Of a DNA stretch of 24,321 nt, positions 14,385 to 22,030 are shown one piece after another (the first letter of the stretch is position 1; the number at the start of each line of letters is the position of its first letter). The position numbers and the translations under genes are program-made. Location of the stretch: the NCBI GenBank assembly GCA_964556565.1, contig CAZKWF010000025.1, positions 1 to 24,321 on the forward strand. Reading direction: 5' to 3'. The notes under the pieces are model-generated. The model was not told where the DNA came from. It made no database searches and was given only the letters and a program-made list of their open reading frames with translations. This DNA comes from SOJZ01 sp964556565. GTDB taxonomy: Archaea; Thermoproteota; Bathyarchaeia; Bathyarchaeales; Bathyarchaeaceae.

Positions 14385-16417
14385 CCGAAGTCGTAACAGC
14401 AGATCCACAAGAACGATTTCAAGACTTTCTAAAGTCGGACAAATATCGCGAGCGTATCTCCCGAATGGCTGTTGAAGGCACCATTTCGCTGAGCATAGAT
14501 TTCGACGATCTAATGACAACCGACTCAGCACTTGCGGAAAGCATCACCGAGGAACCAGATGAATATCTAGAGCATACAAATCGCGCAGCGCTTGCTCAAC
14601 TACAAATCGAAGAACCCGAATACGCTGAAGGAATTGAGACCGTCCATGTCCGATTTAAGGGACTACCGATAACCACCCCGCTGAGAACGCTAGGATCTAT
14701 TCACATAGGAAAACTCGTTATGGCGGAAGGAATCGTTGTACGTGCCACCCCAGCCAAGCCTATGGTTACGCAGGCGGCTTTTCGATGCAAAAGATGTGGA
14801 ACCACCAGCTATGTCAACCAAACAGGCCGGTTCTTAAGAGCTCCACTTGAATGCAGCGACCCAGCATGCAAGAGAAAAGGACCCTTCGATTTTGTACAGG
14901 AAGAATCTAGCTTCATCGATTCTCAAGAAATTCGCATTCAGGAACGACCTGAGAATCTTCCGCCAGGCCAGCTTCCGATCTGGATAGGCGTAAAACTGTT
15001 TGGAAGAGAACTTGTTGATGTAGCTAGACCCGGAGACGATGTCTTGATTGTGGGAATTGTGCGTGCAGTCGCACCCACACTGCCAAAAGTGGGAAAACTT
15101 CGCATGTTTACATTGCATCTTGAGGCTAATTTCATAGATGTAATGAGCAAAGAGCCTGAAACAGTGCTTATTTCGCCTGAAGAAGAGAAAGAAATACTTG
15201 AACTCGCAAAAGATCCGTGGATCCACCGCAAAGTCATTCGATCCATAGCACCGTCCATATACGGCTACGAACATATCAAAGAAGCCATCATGTATCTCCT
15301 CTTCGGGGGGGTTGCAAAACATCTCCCCGATATAGCCATACGAGGAGAAATGAACGCCCTCTTAATAGGAGATCCAGGAACCGCAAAGTCCCAGTTATTG
15401 CAGTATGTGTCGAGGGTCGCTCCGCGTGGTTTGTACACTTCTGGTCGAGGAACGACGGCTGCTGGCTTAACCGCTGCTGTGCTTCGCGAGAGGCAGAGTG
15501 GCGGAATGACTCTTGAGGCAGGAGCGCTTGTGCTTGCGGACAAAGGCGTCGCGTGCATAGATGAGATCGATAAGATGCGTCCTGAAGACCGTGTGGCGAT
15601 ACATGAGGCAATGGAGCAACATACAGTTTCAGTTGCGAAGGGTGGTATCGTGGCGACTCTCAACGCTCGAACAGCCATATTGGCTGCCGCTAATCCATCC
15701 TTAGGAAGATATAACCCCTATCAAACGGTTGCGGAGAACATTTCTCTTCCAGTCACGATTCTTTCGAGGTTTGATCTCATCTTCGTGTTACGAGATGTGC
15801 CGGAAAAGGAACTTGACGCAAAGATGACTGAGCACATACTCGGTCTTCATAAGACAGGTGCTGTTCCGGTTGAACCTCCTATACAACCTGATTTGCTCAG
15901 AAAATACATCAGCTACACGAAGAACTTGAAGCCTGTGTTAACATCTGAAGCCCTGAACCGCCTCAAAGATTTCTATCTTGCCATGCGTTCGGCAAGCGAA
16001 ACTGAAGGAACGCCTATCGCGATAACGGCGCGACAACTTGAATCTCTTGTTAGGGTGGCTGAGGCTAGGGCTCGTATCGTCTACCGGAAAGAGATTCTTG
16101 CTGAGGACGCTGAAGCTGCAATTGCCATAATGAAAAGGTCCTTAGAGGAGGTTGGAATCGACGTTTCATCTAAGAAATTGGACATCGATATTATCATGAC
16201 TGGCAAGCCTAAGAGTTTACGCGACAAGTTGCAGATCGTCTTAGGGACAGTGATTGAGATGGAAAGAGAAACAGGTATGGTGGAAAAGTCGGCGCTTCTG
16301 GAAAAGCTTGAGACTGAATATGGAATAGTAGGTCCAGAGGCGGAGAGGTTTATAGGACAGTTAGTAAAGGAAGGGACTATATACTCGCCCAGAGACGGGT
16401 ATCTCAAGAAGACCTAG
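14381..16417 (+). CDS. mcm: MCM replicative DNA helicase
   Basis: This is the hexameric 3'-5' helicase of archaeal replication. The N-terminal domain contains a zinc finger with C136, C139, C158 and C163, and an OB fold. The AAA+ core has Walker A GDPGTAKS (330-337), Walker B GVACIDEIDKM (D394, E395) and arginine finger SRFDL (R463). A winged helix ends the protein (about residues 605-678). The length of 678 is typical and no intein is seen. The start is TTG 14381, overlapping the GINS stop, with GGTG 7 nt upstream. The upstream GINS and downstream helicase genes form one unit, a common archaeal arrangement for GINS-MCM. Confidence 0.97.
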   Translation: MTEVVTADPQERFQDFLKSDKYRERISRMAVEGTISLSIDFDDLMTTDSALAESITEEPDEYLEHTNRAALAQLQIEEPEYAEGIETVHVRFKGLPITTPLRTLGSIHIGKLVMAEGIVVRATPAKPMVTQAAFRCKRCGTTSYVNQTGRFLRAPLECSDPACKRKGPFDFVQEESSFIDSQEIRIQERPENLPPGQLPIWIGVKLFGRELVDVARPGDDVLIVGIVRAVAPTLPKVGKLRMFTLHLEANFIDVMSKEPETVLISPEEEKEILELAKDPWIHRKVIRSIAPSIYGYEHIKEAIMYLLFGGVAKHLPDIAIRGEMNALLIGDPGTAKSQLLQYVSRVAPRGLYTSGRGTTAAGLTAAVLRERQSGGMTLEAGALVLADKGVACIDEIDKMRPEDRVAIHEAMEQHTVSVAKGGIVATLNARTAILAAANPSLGRYNPYQTVAENISLPVTILSRFDLIFVLRDVPEKELDAKMTEHILGLHKTGAVPVEPPIQPDLLRKYISYTKNLKPVLTSEALNRLKDFYLAMRSASETEGTPIAITARQLESLVRVAEARARIVYRKEILAEDAEAAIAIMKRSLEEVGIDVSSKKLDIDIIMTGKPKSLRDKLQIVLGTVIEMERETGMVEKSALLEKLETEYGIVGPEAERFIGQLVKEGTIYSPRDGYLKKT

Positions 16418-16437
16418 CTAAGTAAAGGGCGCGGACG

Positions 16438-18669
16438 TTGAAAGTTGAAGATTTATCGATACCAGACTCTGTAAAACAGGTCATAATCAACTCGGGAATC
16501 ACTGAGCTTTACCCTCCACAAGAAGAAGCCGTACGAGCTGGAGCTCTGAAAGAAAAAAGCCTTATTCTGGCGAGTCCAACCGCGTCAGGCAAAACGTTGA
16601 TCGCTGAGCTATGCGCCCTCAAACACATACTAGAAAAAGATGGAAAAGTTCTTTATTTGACTCCGTTGCGAGCATTAGCCAGCGAGAAATATGAGGAGTT
16701 CAAGAAATATACAGTAATCAGGAAAAAGAGTGGAAGACGAGTCGGTGTGGGCATTAGTACTGGAGATTACGACAGTAATGACCATTGGCTGGAAAAATTT
16801 GACATAATAGTCACAACGAACGAGAAGGCAGATTCACTGCTGAGGCACAGGACACATTGGATGAACGAAATCTCCCTCGTAGTCACTGATGAAGTGCACT
16901 TGCTAAACGATGCTGAACGTGGACCAACGTTAGAGGTGGTGCTCGCCCGTCTTATGCAAATAAATCCTGATGCTCAACTGTTGGCCTTGAGTGCCACGGT
17001 GAAAAACGCAGAGGAGGCTGCTGAGTGGTTAAAGGCTGGCTCTATCACAACCGAGTGGAGACCAGTCGTACTGAAGGAAGGCGTGCTCTTACAGGATGAG
17101 GCACACTTCAAGGATGGAGGCGCTTTCAAAATAGAGAAGCCCTCCAAGAATCCAGCTGTCAACCTCGCGTTGCACATTATACAGTCTGGTGGGCAAGCAC
17201 TCATCTTTGCGGCTACAAGGAAAAACTCGGTTAGTTTAGCCAAGAAAGCAGCGACAAGCATGGCAACCCGTCTGTCTAAGCCCATGAAGCGTTCTTTAAC
17301 GCGGATTGCAGAACAAATTCTCTCAGCTGGCGAACGAACAAGAATAAGTGAACTACTAGCTGAACTCGTCCTGCATGGAACTGCTTTCCATCACGCAGGA
17401 TTAGGTGGAAGACACAGAAAAATAATTGAAGACGCCTTCAGAGACGGCAAAATCAAGGTTATAACTGCGACACCTACGTTGGCTTTTGGAGTAAATCTGC
17501 CCGCCAGAATGGTGATCATCCATGATTATCGGCGATATGAAGCTGGGTATGGCTTTTACCCTATCAAGGTGTTAGAATATAAGCAGATGGCTGGGAGAGC
17601 TGGAAGACCCCGTTACGACAAAATAGGTGAAGCTTTGCTGGTTGCCAAGACAGAGGATGAACGTGACTATTTGATGGAGAGTTACGTTCTATCTGAGACT
17701 GAAAGAATATGGTCGAAACTGGCTGTGGAGCGAATCCTTCGTTCACACGTTCTAGCTACAATTGCAGCTGATTTTGCTCGCACCGAGCAGGGAATCTACG
17801 ATTTTTTTGACAGAACCTTTTATGCACATCAGTATGGCTCGGATGCCATTAAAGGGGTCATTATAAAGATTCTGAAGTTTCTTTACGATGAAAAAATGAT
17901 TGAAATTAACGGTGAAAACGTTTCGGCCACCAAATTCGGACGAAGAGTTTCTGAACTGTACATCGACCCAGTTTCTGGAGTTATAATTCGAGACGCTCTA
18001 TTAAGCCGGGCGCCTAAGCTAACTGACATCAGCTTCCTCCACATGATTGCACACACGCCTGACATGTTTCCTAAGCTTCGCCCCTACTCAAGCGAGATCG
18101 ATCAACTCGCCTTGTTTGTTGACGAACATCAAGACGAGTTTATGTTTGAAGCGCCTGATGAATGGGTGGATAGAATAGCCTACGAAAATTTTTTGGGAGA
18201 GGCAAAGCTCGCTTGGGTGCTGGGCGCGTGGATAGAAGAAACAACGGAAGACGACACTATCGGAAAGTTTAGAGTTCAACCCGGCGACCTCTACCGACTT
18301 ATCTCAACTACACGATGGCTTCTATACGCCTCACATGAATTAGCATCCCTCTTCGGCCACAAAGACCTTCTCCGAAACCTCGCAGGACTCACAGAACGTG
18401 TCAAGAAAGGCGTGAAAGCGGAACTGCTCCCACTCGTTAGGTTAGAGGGAATCGGCAGAGTCCGAGCGCGCATACTTCATGATTCTGGCCTAAAGACCAT
18501 TAAGGATATCAAGAGAGCTCCACTTGAAAAACTGACCAACCTACCACTAATCGGCCCCAAAGTTGCAAAGAAGATTAAGGAACAAGTAGGCGGATTTGTC
18601 AAAACAAAAGAGTGGGAAAAACTGAAAAAAGAGAAAAGTCAGGAACAACAAGCTCTAACTAAATATTAG
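16438..18669 (+). CDS. hel308: Hel308-type Ski2-like DNA helicase
   Basis: This superfamily 2 helicase is thought to act at stalled forks and in recombination. The Q motif is LYPPQEEAV (about 25-32), Walker A SPTASGKT (46-53), motif II DEVH (151-154), motif III LSAT, and the strand-end motif FHHAGL. Motif V is TATPTLAFGVNLPA and motif VI QMAGRAGRPRYD. A C-terminal helix-hairpin-helix (LEGIGRVRARIL and LPLIGPKVAKKI) binds DNA. The length of 743 is usual. DEVH departs slightly from the common DEIH/DEVH pattern within the family and is expected to be active. It starts at TTG 16438, 20 nt after mcm, in the GINS-MCM operon. Its stop overlaps the convergent purB stop by 4 nt. Confidence 0.93.
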   Translation: MKVEDLSIPDSVKQVIINSGITELYPPQEEAVRAGALKEKSLILASPTASGKTLIAELCALKHILEKDGKVLYLTPLRALASEKYEEFKKYTVIRKKSGRRVGVGISTGDYDSNDHWLEKFDIIVTTNEKADSLLRHRTHWMNEISLVVTDEVHLLNDAERGPTLEVVLARLMQINPDAQLLALSATVKNAEEAAEWLKAGSITTEWRPVVLKEGVLLQDEAHFKDGGAFKIEKPSKNPAVNLALHIIQSGGQALIFAATRKNSVSLAKKAATSMATRLSKPMKRSLTRIAEQILSAGERTRISELLAELVLHGTAFHHAGLGGRHRKIIEDAFRDGKIKVITATPTLAFGVNLPARMVIIHDYRRYEAGYGFYPIKVLEYKQMAGRAGRPRYDKIGEALLVAKTEDERDYLMESYVLSETERIWSKLAVERILRSHVLATIAADFARTEQGIYDFFDRTFYAHQYGSDAIKGVIIKILKFLYDEKMIEINGENVSATKFGRRVSELYIDPVSGVIIRDALLSRAPKLTDISFLHMIAHTPDMFPKLRPYSSEIDQLALFVDEHQDEFMFEAPDEWVDRIAYENFLGEAKLAWVLGAWIEETTEDDTIGKFRVQPGDLYRLISTTRWLLYASHELASLFGHKDLLRNLAGLTERVKKGVKAELLPLVRLEGIGRVRARILHDSGLKTIKDIKRAPLEKLTNLPLIGPKVAKKIKEQVGGFVKTKEWEKLKKEKSQEQQALTKY

Positions 18670-20036
18670 TCGATCAACCCTCGAGCTTTTCTTTCATGTT
18701 TCGTCTTCTCAACAGCCAGTTCAACCTGTTTTACCGTTGTACCCAAGTAGTTTCTTGGGTCTAACACCTTGTCGATTTCCTTTTCACTAAGCATATCTCG
18801 CACGGCGTTATCTTCCAGAAGAACTGCCTTGAAGAGACGCTTTTCAACATCACTTTTCATAGCTAACCTTCGAACAAGTTCATGAGCTTCTTGACGGCTC
18901 ATACCCTTCCTTGTCAGGACAAGCATAACCGCCTCAGACATCATTCGCCCCTGCGTCAACTCCATGTTATGCAGCATTCTTTCTTCATCAACCTGAAAAT
19001 TTTTCAAAACTTTCATCATCAAAACTAGCATGTAATCAGCGAGAATACAAGCTTGAGGGATTATGAACCGCTCCGCAGAAGATTGCGTCATGTCTCGCTC
19101 ATGCCACGACGGAACATTTTCCAAGGCGGGCACAACAAGGCTCCTCATAATCTTAGCCAAGCCGCAAACCGTTTCACAAGTTTGTGGGTCATGTTTATGC
19201 GGCATCGTTGAACTGCCCACTTGTCTTTCCATTTCAAAGAACTCGAATACTTCTCCTACTTCTGTTCGCTGCAACTGCCGAATTTCGGTGGCAATCTTAT
19301 CAAGCGTAGATGCAATCACTGCGAGGAGGCAGATGAGTTCTGCGAAACGATCCCTCTGGACAATCTGTGTAGAAACCTCTACCGGGTTGACACCTAGCCT
19401 TTTCATAACGAGTTGCTGTATCTCCATTGCGTGTGAACCTAAACCTGCCTGAGTTCCAACGGCACCGGTCATTTTCCCAACCAACACGCGTTTGCTACAC
19501 TCGTGGAGGCGTTGAATATGCCTTGCAGTTTCCCTCATCCAAACCGCAAACTTGAGTCCAAACGTGATTGGCAATGCATGTTGGCCGTGAGTTCTGCCCA
19601 TCATAATGGTTTTCTTATATCGATCCGCTCCTTTCATCAGAATAGTCTCAAAATCGTTCAGTTTCTTTTCAATCAGCTTTAGGGCTTCTTTCAGTTGAAG
19701 GGCAGTTGCCGTGTCCAAAATATCTGAGCTTGTCGCTCCGAGGTGAACATAGGCTCCACTTGTTCCACACGCCTCAGCCAACGCTCGAACCATCGCCATT
19801 ACATCATGCCTGATTTCGCTTTCGATCTCCTTCACACGAGTCAGTCTAACGTGTTTTACAGAGGCCATTTCCACGATTTTTTCAGCATCTTTTCGTGGGA
19901 TGTTTCCTACTTCACTGTGTGCCCAAGCTAAGGCTGCCTCCACATCCAGCATCCTTTGAAGCCTGTTCTCTTCATCAAAGATTCTCCGCATTTCCCGCGT
20001 TCCATACCGACCAGTATCAATTGGAAGAATATGCAA
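18666..20036 (-). CDS. purB: Adenylosuccinate lyase
   Basis: PurB splits SAICAR and adenylosuccinate in purine synthesis, releasing fumarate. The 456-residue protein begins LHILPIDTGRYGTREMRRIF. It shows VHLGATSSDILDTA, GRTHGQHALPITFG and the superfamily signature GSSTMPHKHDP. The last normally reads MPHKRNP or similar; here Asp replaces the usual Asn. The start is TTG 20036 because GGAGG (20046-20050 on the minus strand) is 9 nt upstream. A longer reading from 20150 would add 38 residues with no family likeness and would run through the promoter. The stop overlaps that of hel308. Confidence 0.95.
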   Translation of the reverse strand: MHILPIDTGRYGTREMRRIFDEENRLQRMLDVEAALAWAHSEVGNIPRKDAEKIVEMASVKHVRLTRVKEIESEIRHDVMAMVRALAEACGTSGAYVHLGATSSDILDTATALQLKEALKLIEKKLNDFETILMKGADRYKKTIMMGRTHGQHALPITFGLKFAVWMRETARHIQRLHECSKRVLVGKMTGAVGTQAGLGSHAMEIQQLVMKRLGVNPVEVSTQIVQRDRFAELICLLAVIASTLDKIATEIRQLQRTEVGEVFEFFEMERQVGSSTMPHKHDPQTCETVCGLAKIMRSLVVPALENVPSWHERDMTQSSAERFIIPQACILADYMLVLMMKVLKNFQVDEERMLHNMELTQGRMMSEAVMLVLTRKGMSRQEAHELVRRLAMKSDVEKRLFKAVLLEDNAVRDMLSEKEIDKVLDPRNYLGTTVKQVELAVEKTKHERKARGLID

Positions 20037-20093
20037 TTTTGAGTTCCTCCAGAACAATACATAATAATAGGTTAATGGTATTTCAACATTGCA

Positions 20094-20101
20094 TTTTATA
20101 A
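20094..20101 (-). promoter_or_regulatory. TATA box of purB
   Basis: Minus-strand TTATAAAA, about 60 nt before the TTG at 20036, predicts a start of transcription near 20072 and a leader of about 36 nt carrying the GGAGG site. This supports the short purB reading. Confidence 0.6.
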
Positions 20102-20261
20102 GATTTAGGTACAGATAGAGCAGTTTTCCACAATTGACACTAATTCGCATAATATCTTAACATTGTACTAGAATAGACTTGGGGAATATTAGCTATTACA
20201 AGCAGTTTACTTCATCTTGCTTAATATTAGTACACTAAACTTCAAGAACAAATGTTGGGAA

Positions 20262-20642
20262 CTAATAGAGGACAGAGAAATGTATGATTATGGTTGCAGT
20301 CAATACTATGAAGCCAATTACTGTGGTGATCGTTCCTTCTTGTCGATAACGTTGTCTTTCCTTAGGTTTCAGTTCTGCGAATTTTTTAAAGTCAAACCAT
20401 CCAGTACGGCCTCCCCAACGGTATGGGATACTGTTCTTTCTGTAGATGTAGGAACTAAGAATTTGGAAAACTCCTATAGTCAAGGTGAATAATGCTTCGT
20501 AAGCGAGAATAAGAGTGAATAAATGAAGAAAATTTAAGATCCATAGAATAGGTAAAACTATCAAACTCACGACTACAATCCACCCTGAAATTTTCATTGC
20601 ACACGCTAACATCCAATGAGAACTTGACTTTGGAATAAACAT
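20262..20642 (-). CDS. Hypothetical small membrane protein, three predicted membrane segments
   Basis: I do not recognise this family. The 126 residues contain hydrophobic segments at about 20-38, 41-63 and 103-124. A charged loop lies between the second and third (SSYIYRKNSIPYRWGGRTG, then FKKFAELKPKERQRYRQEG). The loop is very basic and probably cytoplasmic. Alternative starts are ATG 20642 and ATG 20597; GGGGGT just before 20642 is too close to be an ordinary Shine-Dalgarno site. The gene and its surroundings are clearly more AT-rich than the replication genes. It points the same way as the next membrane protein gene but is 156 bp away, so a shared transcript is uncertain. Confidence 0.65.
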   Translation of the reverse strand: MFIPKSSSHWMLACAMKISGWIVVVSLIVLPILWILNFLHLFTLILAYEALFTLTIGVFQILSSYIYRKNSIPYRWGGRTGWFDFKKFAELKPKERQRYRQEGTITTVIGFIVLTATIIIHFSVLY

Positions 20643-20798
20643 TACCCCCAGATAAAAAGGTGCCAGAGGATAAAATATTTGCTTCCATTTTCTTTTAAAA
20701 CAAACACATTTTCCAGTTGATGCCCTGCTATCTATGCCTATTCAATGAAAAGAGTTATCCCACTTGTTTTTCTGTGAAGATATGCTATGTTGAGTAGT

Positions 20799-21254
20799 TT
20801 ATAGGTTTTTATCTCTCCATTCTGCTTCTATTGCTTTAGGAATGTCTTCTCGGTATTCTTGTTCCCACCATCCAGCAACTTTCTTACCTATAAATCCATT
20901 TAGGAAGGTGGCGATTATAAGGGTGGTCAATGTTGTTGCTATTCCTGGAAAAACTAGTGATGGTATCGTCACAAAGATGCTGTTTACTACTAACAATATT
21001 ATGAATAAAGCAAATCCATGAAGGAATAAATCCCAGAACGATGTTTTCACTTCAAACCATAGAAACGAAGTTATTACGCTGTTCAGAAAACCTACGATAA
21101 GGAAAAGCAGACCGATTCCGATTACAAGCCCAATAATGAAACCTATAACAACAAGAAAAGCAAAGACGAAAGCCCAAACAATGCCTAAGATAAGGAACAG
21201 TATAGAGAAAGCAATTCCGTGTATGAAGTATTTTGCTAAATCCTTCCAGTTCAT
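20799..21254 (-). CDS. Hypothetical membrane protein, about four membrane segments
   Basis: This 151-residue protein is unrecognised. Hydrophobic stretches run from about 12-60 (two helices with many Gly, Ile and Val), 75-95 and 98-120. A charged C-terminal tail ends WWEQEYREDIPKAIEAEWRDKNL. The start ATG 21254 is supported by GGTG 5 nt upstream. A TATA-like AATATTAATA on the minus strand near 21301-21310 gives it its own promoter. Gly/Ile-rich helices resemble small channel-like or DUF-type membrane proteins, but nothing decides a role. It is divergent from the HNH-like gene. Confidence 0.75.
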   Translation of the reverse strand: MNWKDLAKYFIHGIAFSILFLILGIVWAFVFAFLVVIGFIIGLVIGIGLLFLIVGFLNSVITSFLWFEVKTSFWDLFLHGFALFIILLVVNSIFVTIPSLVFPGIATTLTTLIIATFLNGFIGKKVAGWWEQEYREDIPKAIEAEWRDKNL

Positions 21255-21394
21255 GTCTACACCTACTTTCTCTTTTACCCTATTATCTCATTTCAAATTG
21301 TATTAATATTTTGAGGAGAAACGTTCCACATAATGCATTATTTTAACTTGTACTAAAGATTTAAGAAAGAAACTTCTAAACTGTTATTGGGGAT

Positions 21395-21904
21395 TTGAAT
21401 GCCACAAAGGAAGCCATATTGTTTGAAGGGCTTAACAAGACAAAAATAAGGTCTATTGACAAGCTCGTTTGGGGAGAGGTTCGGGGAGAAAAGAGAGTAC
21501 GTCTTCCCTCAGAAACCAAGAACAAGGTCTACGAAAGGGCTAACGGTGGATGTGAAAGCTGCGGAATGCCCATGAAAATGACAGATAAAGGCGTTCAATT
21601 TCATCATACAAGGAAGCCCACTGTGAAGTCAAGAGCATCGATCATTCAATTCTTATGTGCGACATGCCACAGAAAATATGGACATGAATTCTATACAGTA
21701 ATTAAACAAGACCCTTTTTATGGCACCACAAAAGAAACAAAGATAAGAAGAAAGAAAGTGCGAAAACACTCATCATCTCCTTATTGGAAGAAGCCTAAAA
21801 CTAACAAAAAGAAACCTACAACTAGGAAGACAAAAAAGAAGACTAAGCCTAAAAGAACTACACGCAAGAAGAAAGTCACAAAAGCTAGAAAGAAGAGACG
21901 TTGA
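21395..21904 (+). CDS. HNH-like zinc protein with Lys/Arg-rich C-terminal tail
   Basis: The central region (residues about 44-99) is an HNH/treble-clef zinc fold: C53xxC56, H70-H71, then C88xxC91-H92 and H97. The Asn expected before the second CxxC in active HNH nucleases is replaced (SIIQFLC). Residues about 117-169 are a tail with more than half Lys/Arg plus Thr, Pro and Ser, with loose repeats such as TKKKTKPKRTTRKKK. This is much like histone H1 tails and suited to coating DNA. TTG 21395 has GGGGA immediately upstream (1-nt gap), which is unusually close; TTG 21419 with AGGAAG upstream is an alternative. It could be a nuclease, a DNA-repair factor or a nucleoid protein. Confidence 0.8.
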   Translation: MNATKEAILFEGLNKTKIRSIDKLVWGEVRGEKRVRLPSETKNKVYERANGGCESCGMPMKMTDKGVQFHHTRKPTVKSRASIIQFLCATCHRKYGHEFYTVIKQDPFYGTTKETKIRRKKVRKHSSSPYWKKPKTNKKKPTTRKTKKKTKPKRTTRKKKVTKARKKRR

Positions 21905-21989
21905 AAGAATAAGAGTGAGAGGCCATTATAGTTACCGTAGTTATGTTCTCTCCATCGTCACAGTCTATGCGCTTGAAAAGTTAATAGGC

Positions 21990-22000
21990 TTTAAATTAAA
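21990..22000 (+). promoter_or_regulatory. Probable TATA box of the asparagine-synthetase-like gene
   Basis: TTTAAATTAAA lies about 40 nt before the start at 22031 and would start transcription near 22018, leaving a short leader that carries the GGAG at 22023-22026. Confidence 0.5.
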
Positions 22001-22030
22001 GATCAGTTTTACCAAGTTCAACGGAGATTT

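Noticed and set aside
14834..15322. Minus-strand open frame of 162 codons inside mcm
   Set aside because: It is antisense to the zinc finger and OB region of MCM, with no ribosome site and no recognisable domain.
20037..20150. N-terminal extension of purB (38 codons)
   Set aside because: It contains the TATA box and the GGAGG site, and the family sequence begins only at the TTG at 20036.
21745..21900. Lys-rich tail as a DNA tandem repeat
   Set aside because: The codons vary between AAA, AAG, AGA and CGC with irregular spacing, so it is a biased protein tail and not a simple DNA repeat.
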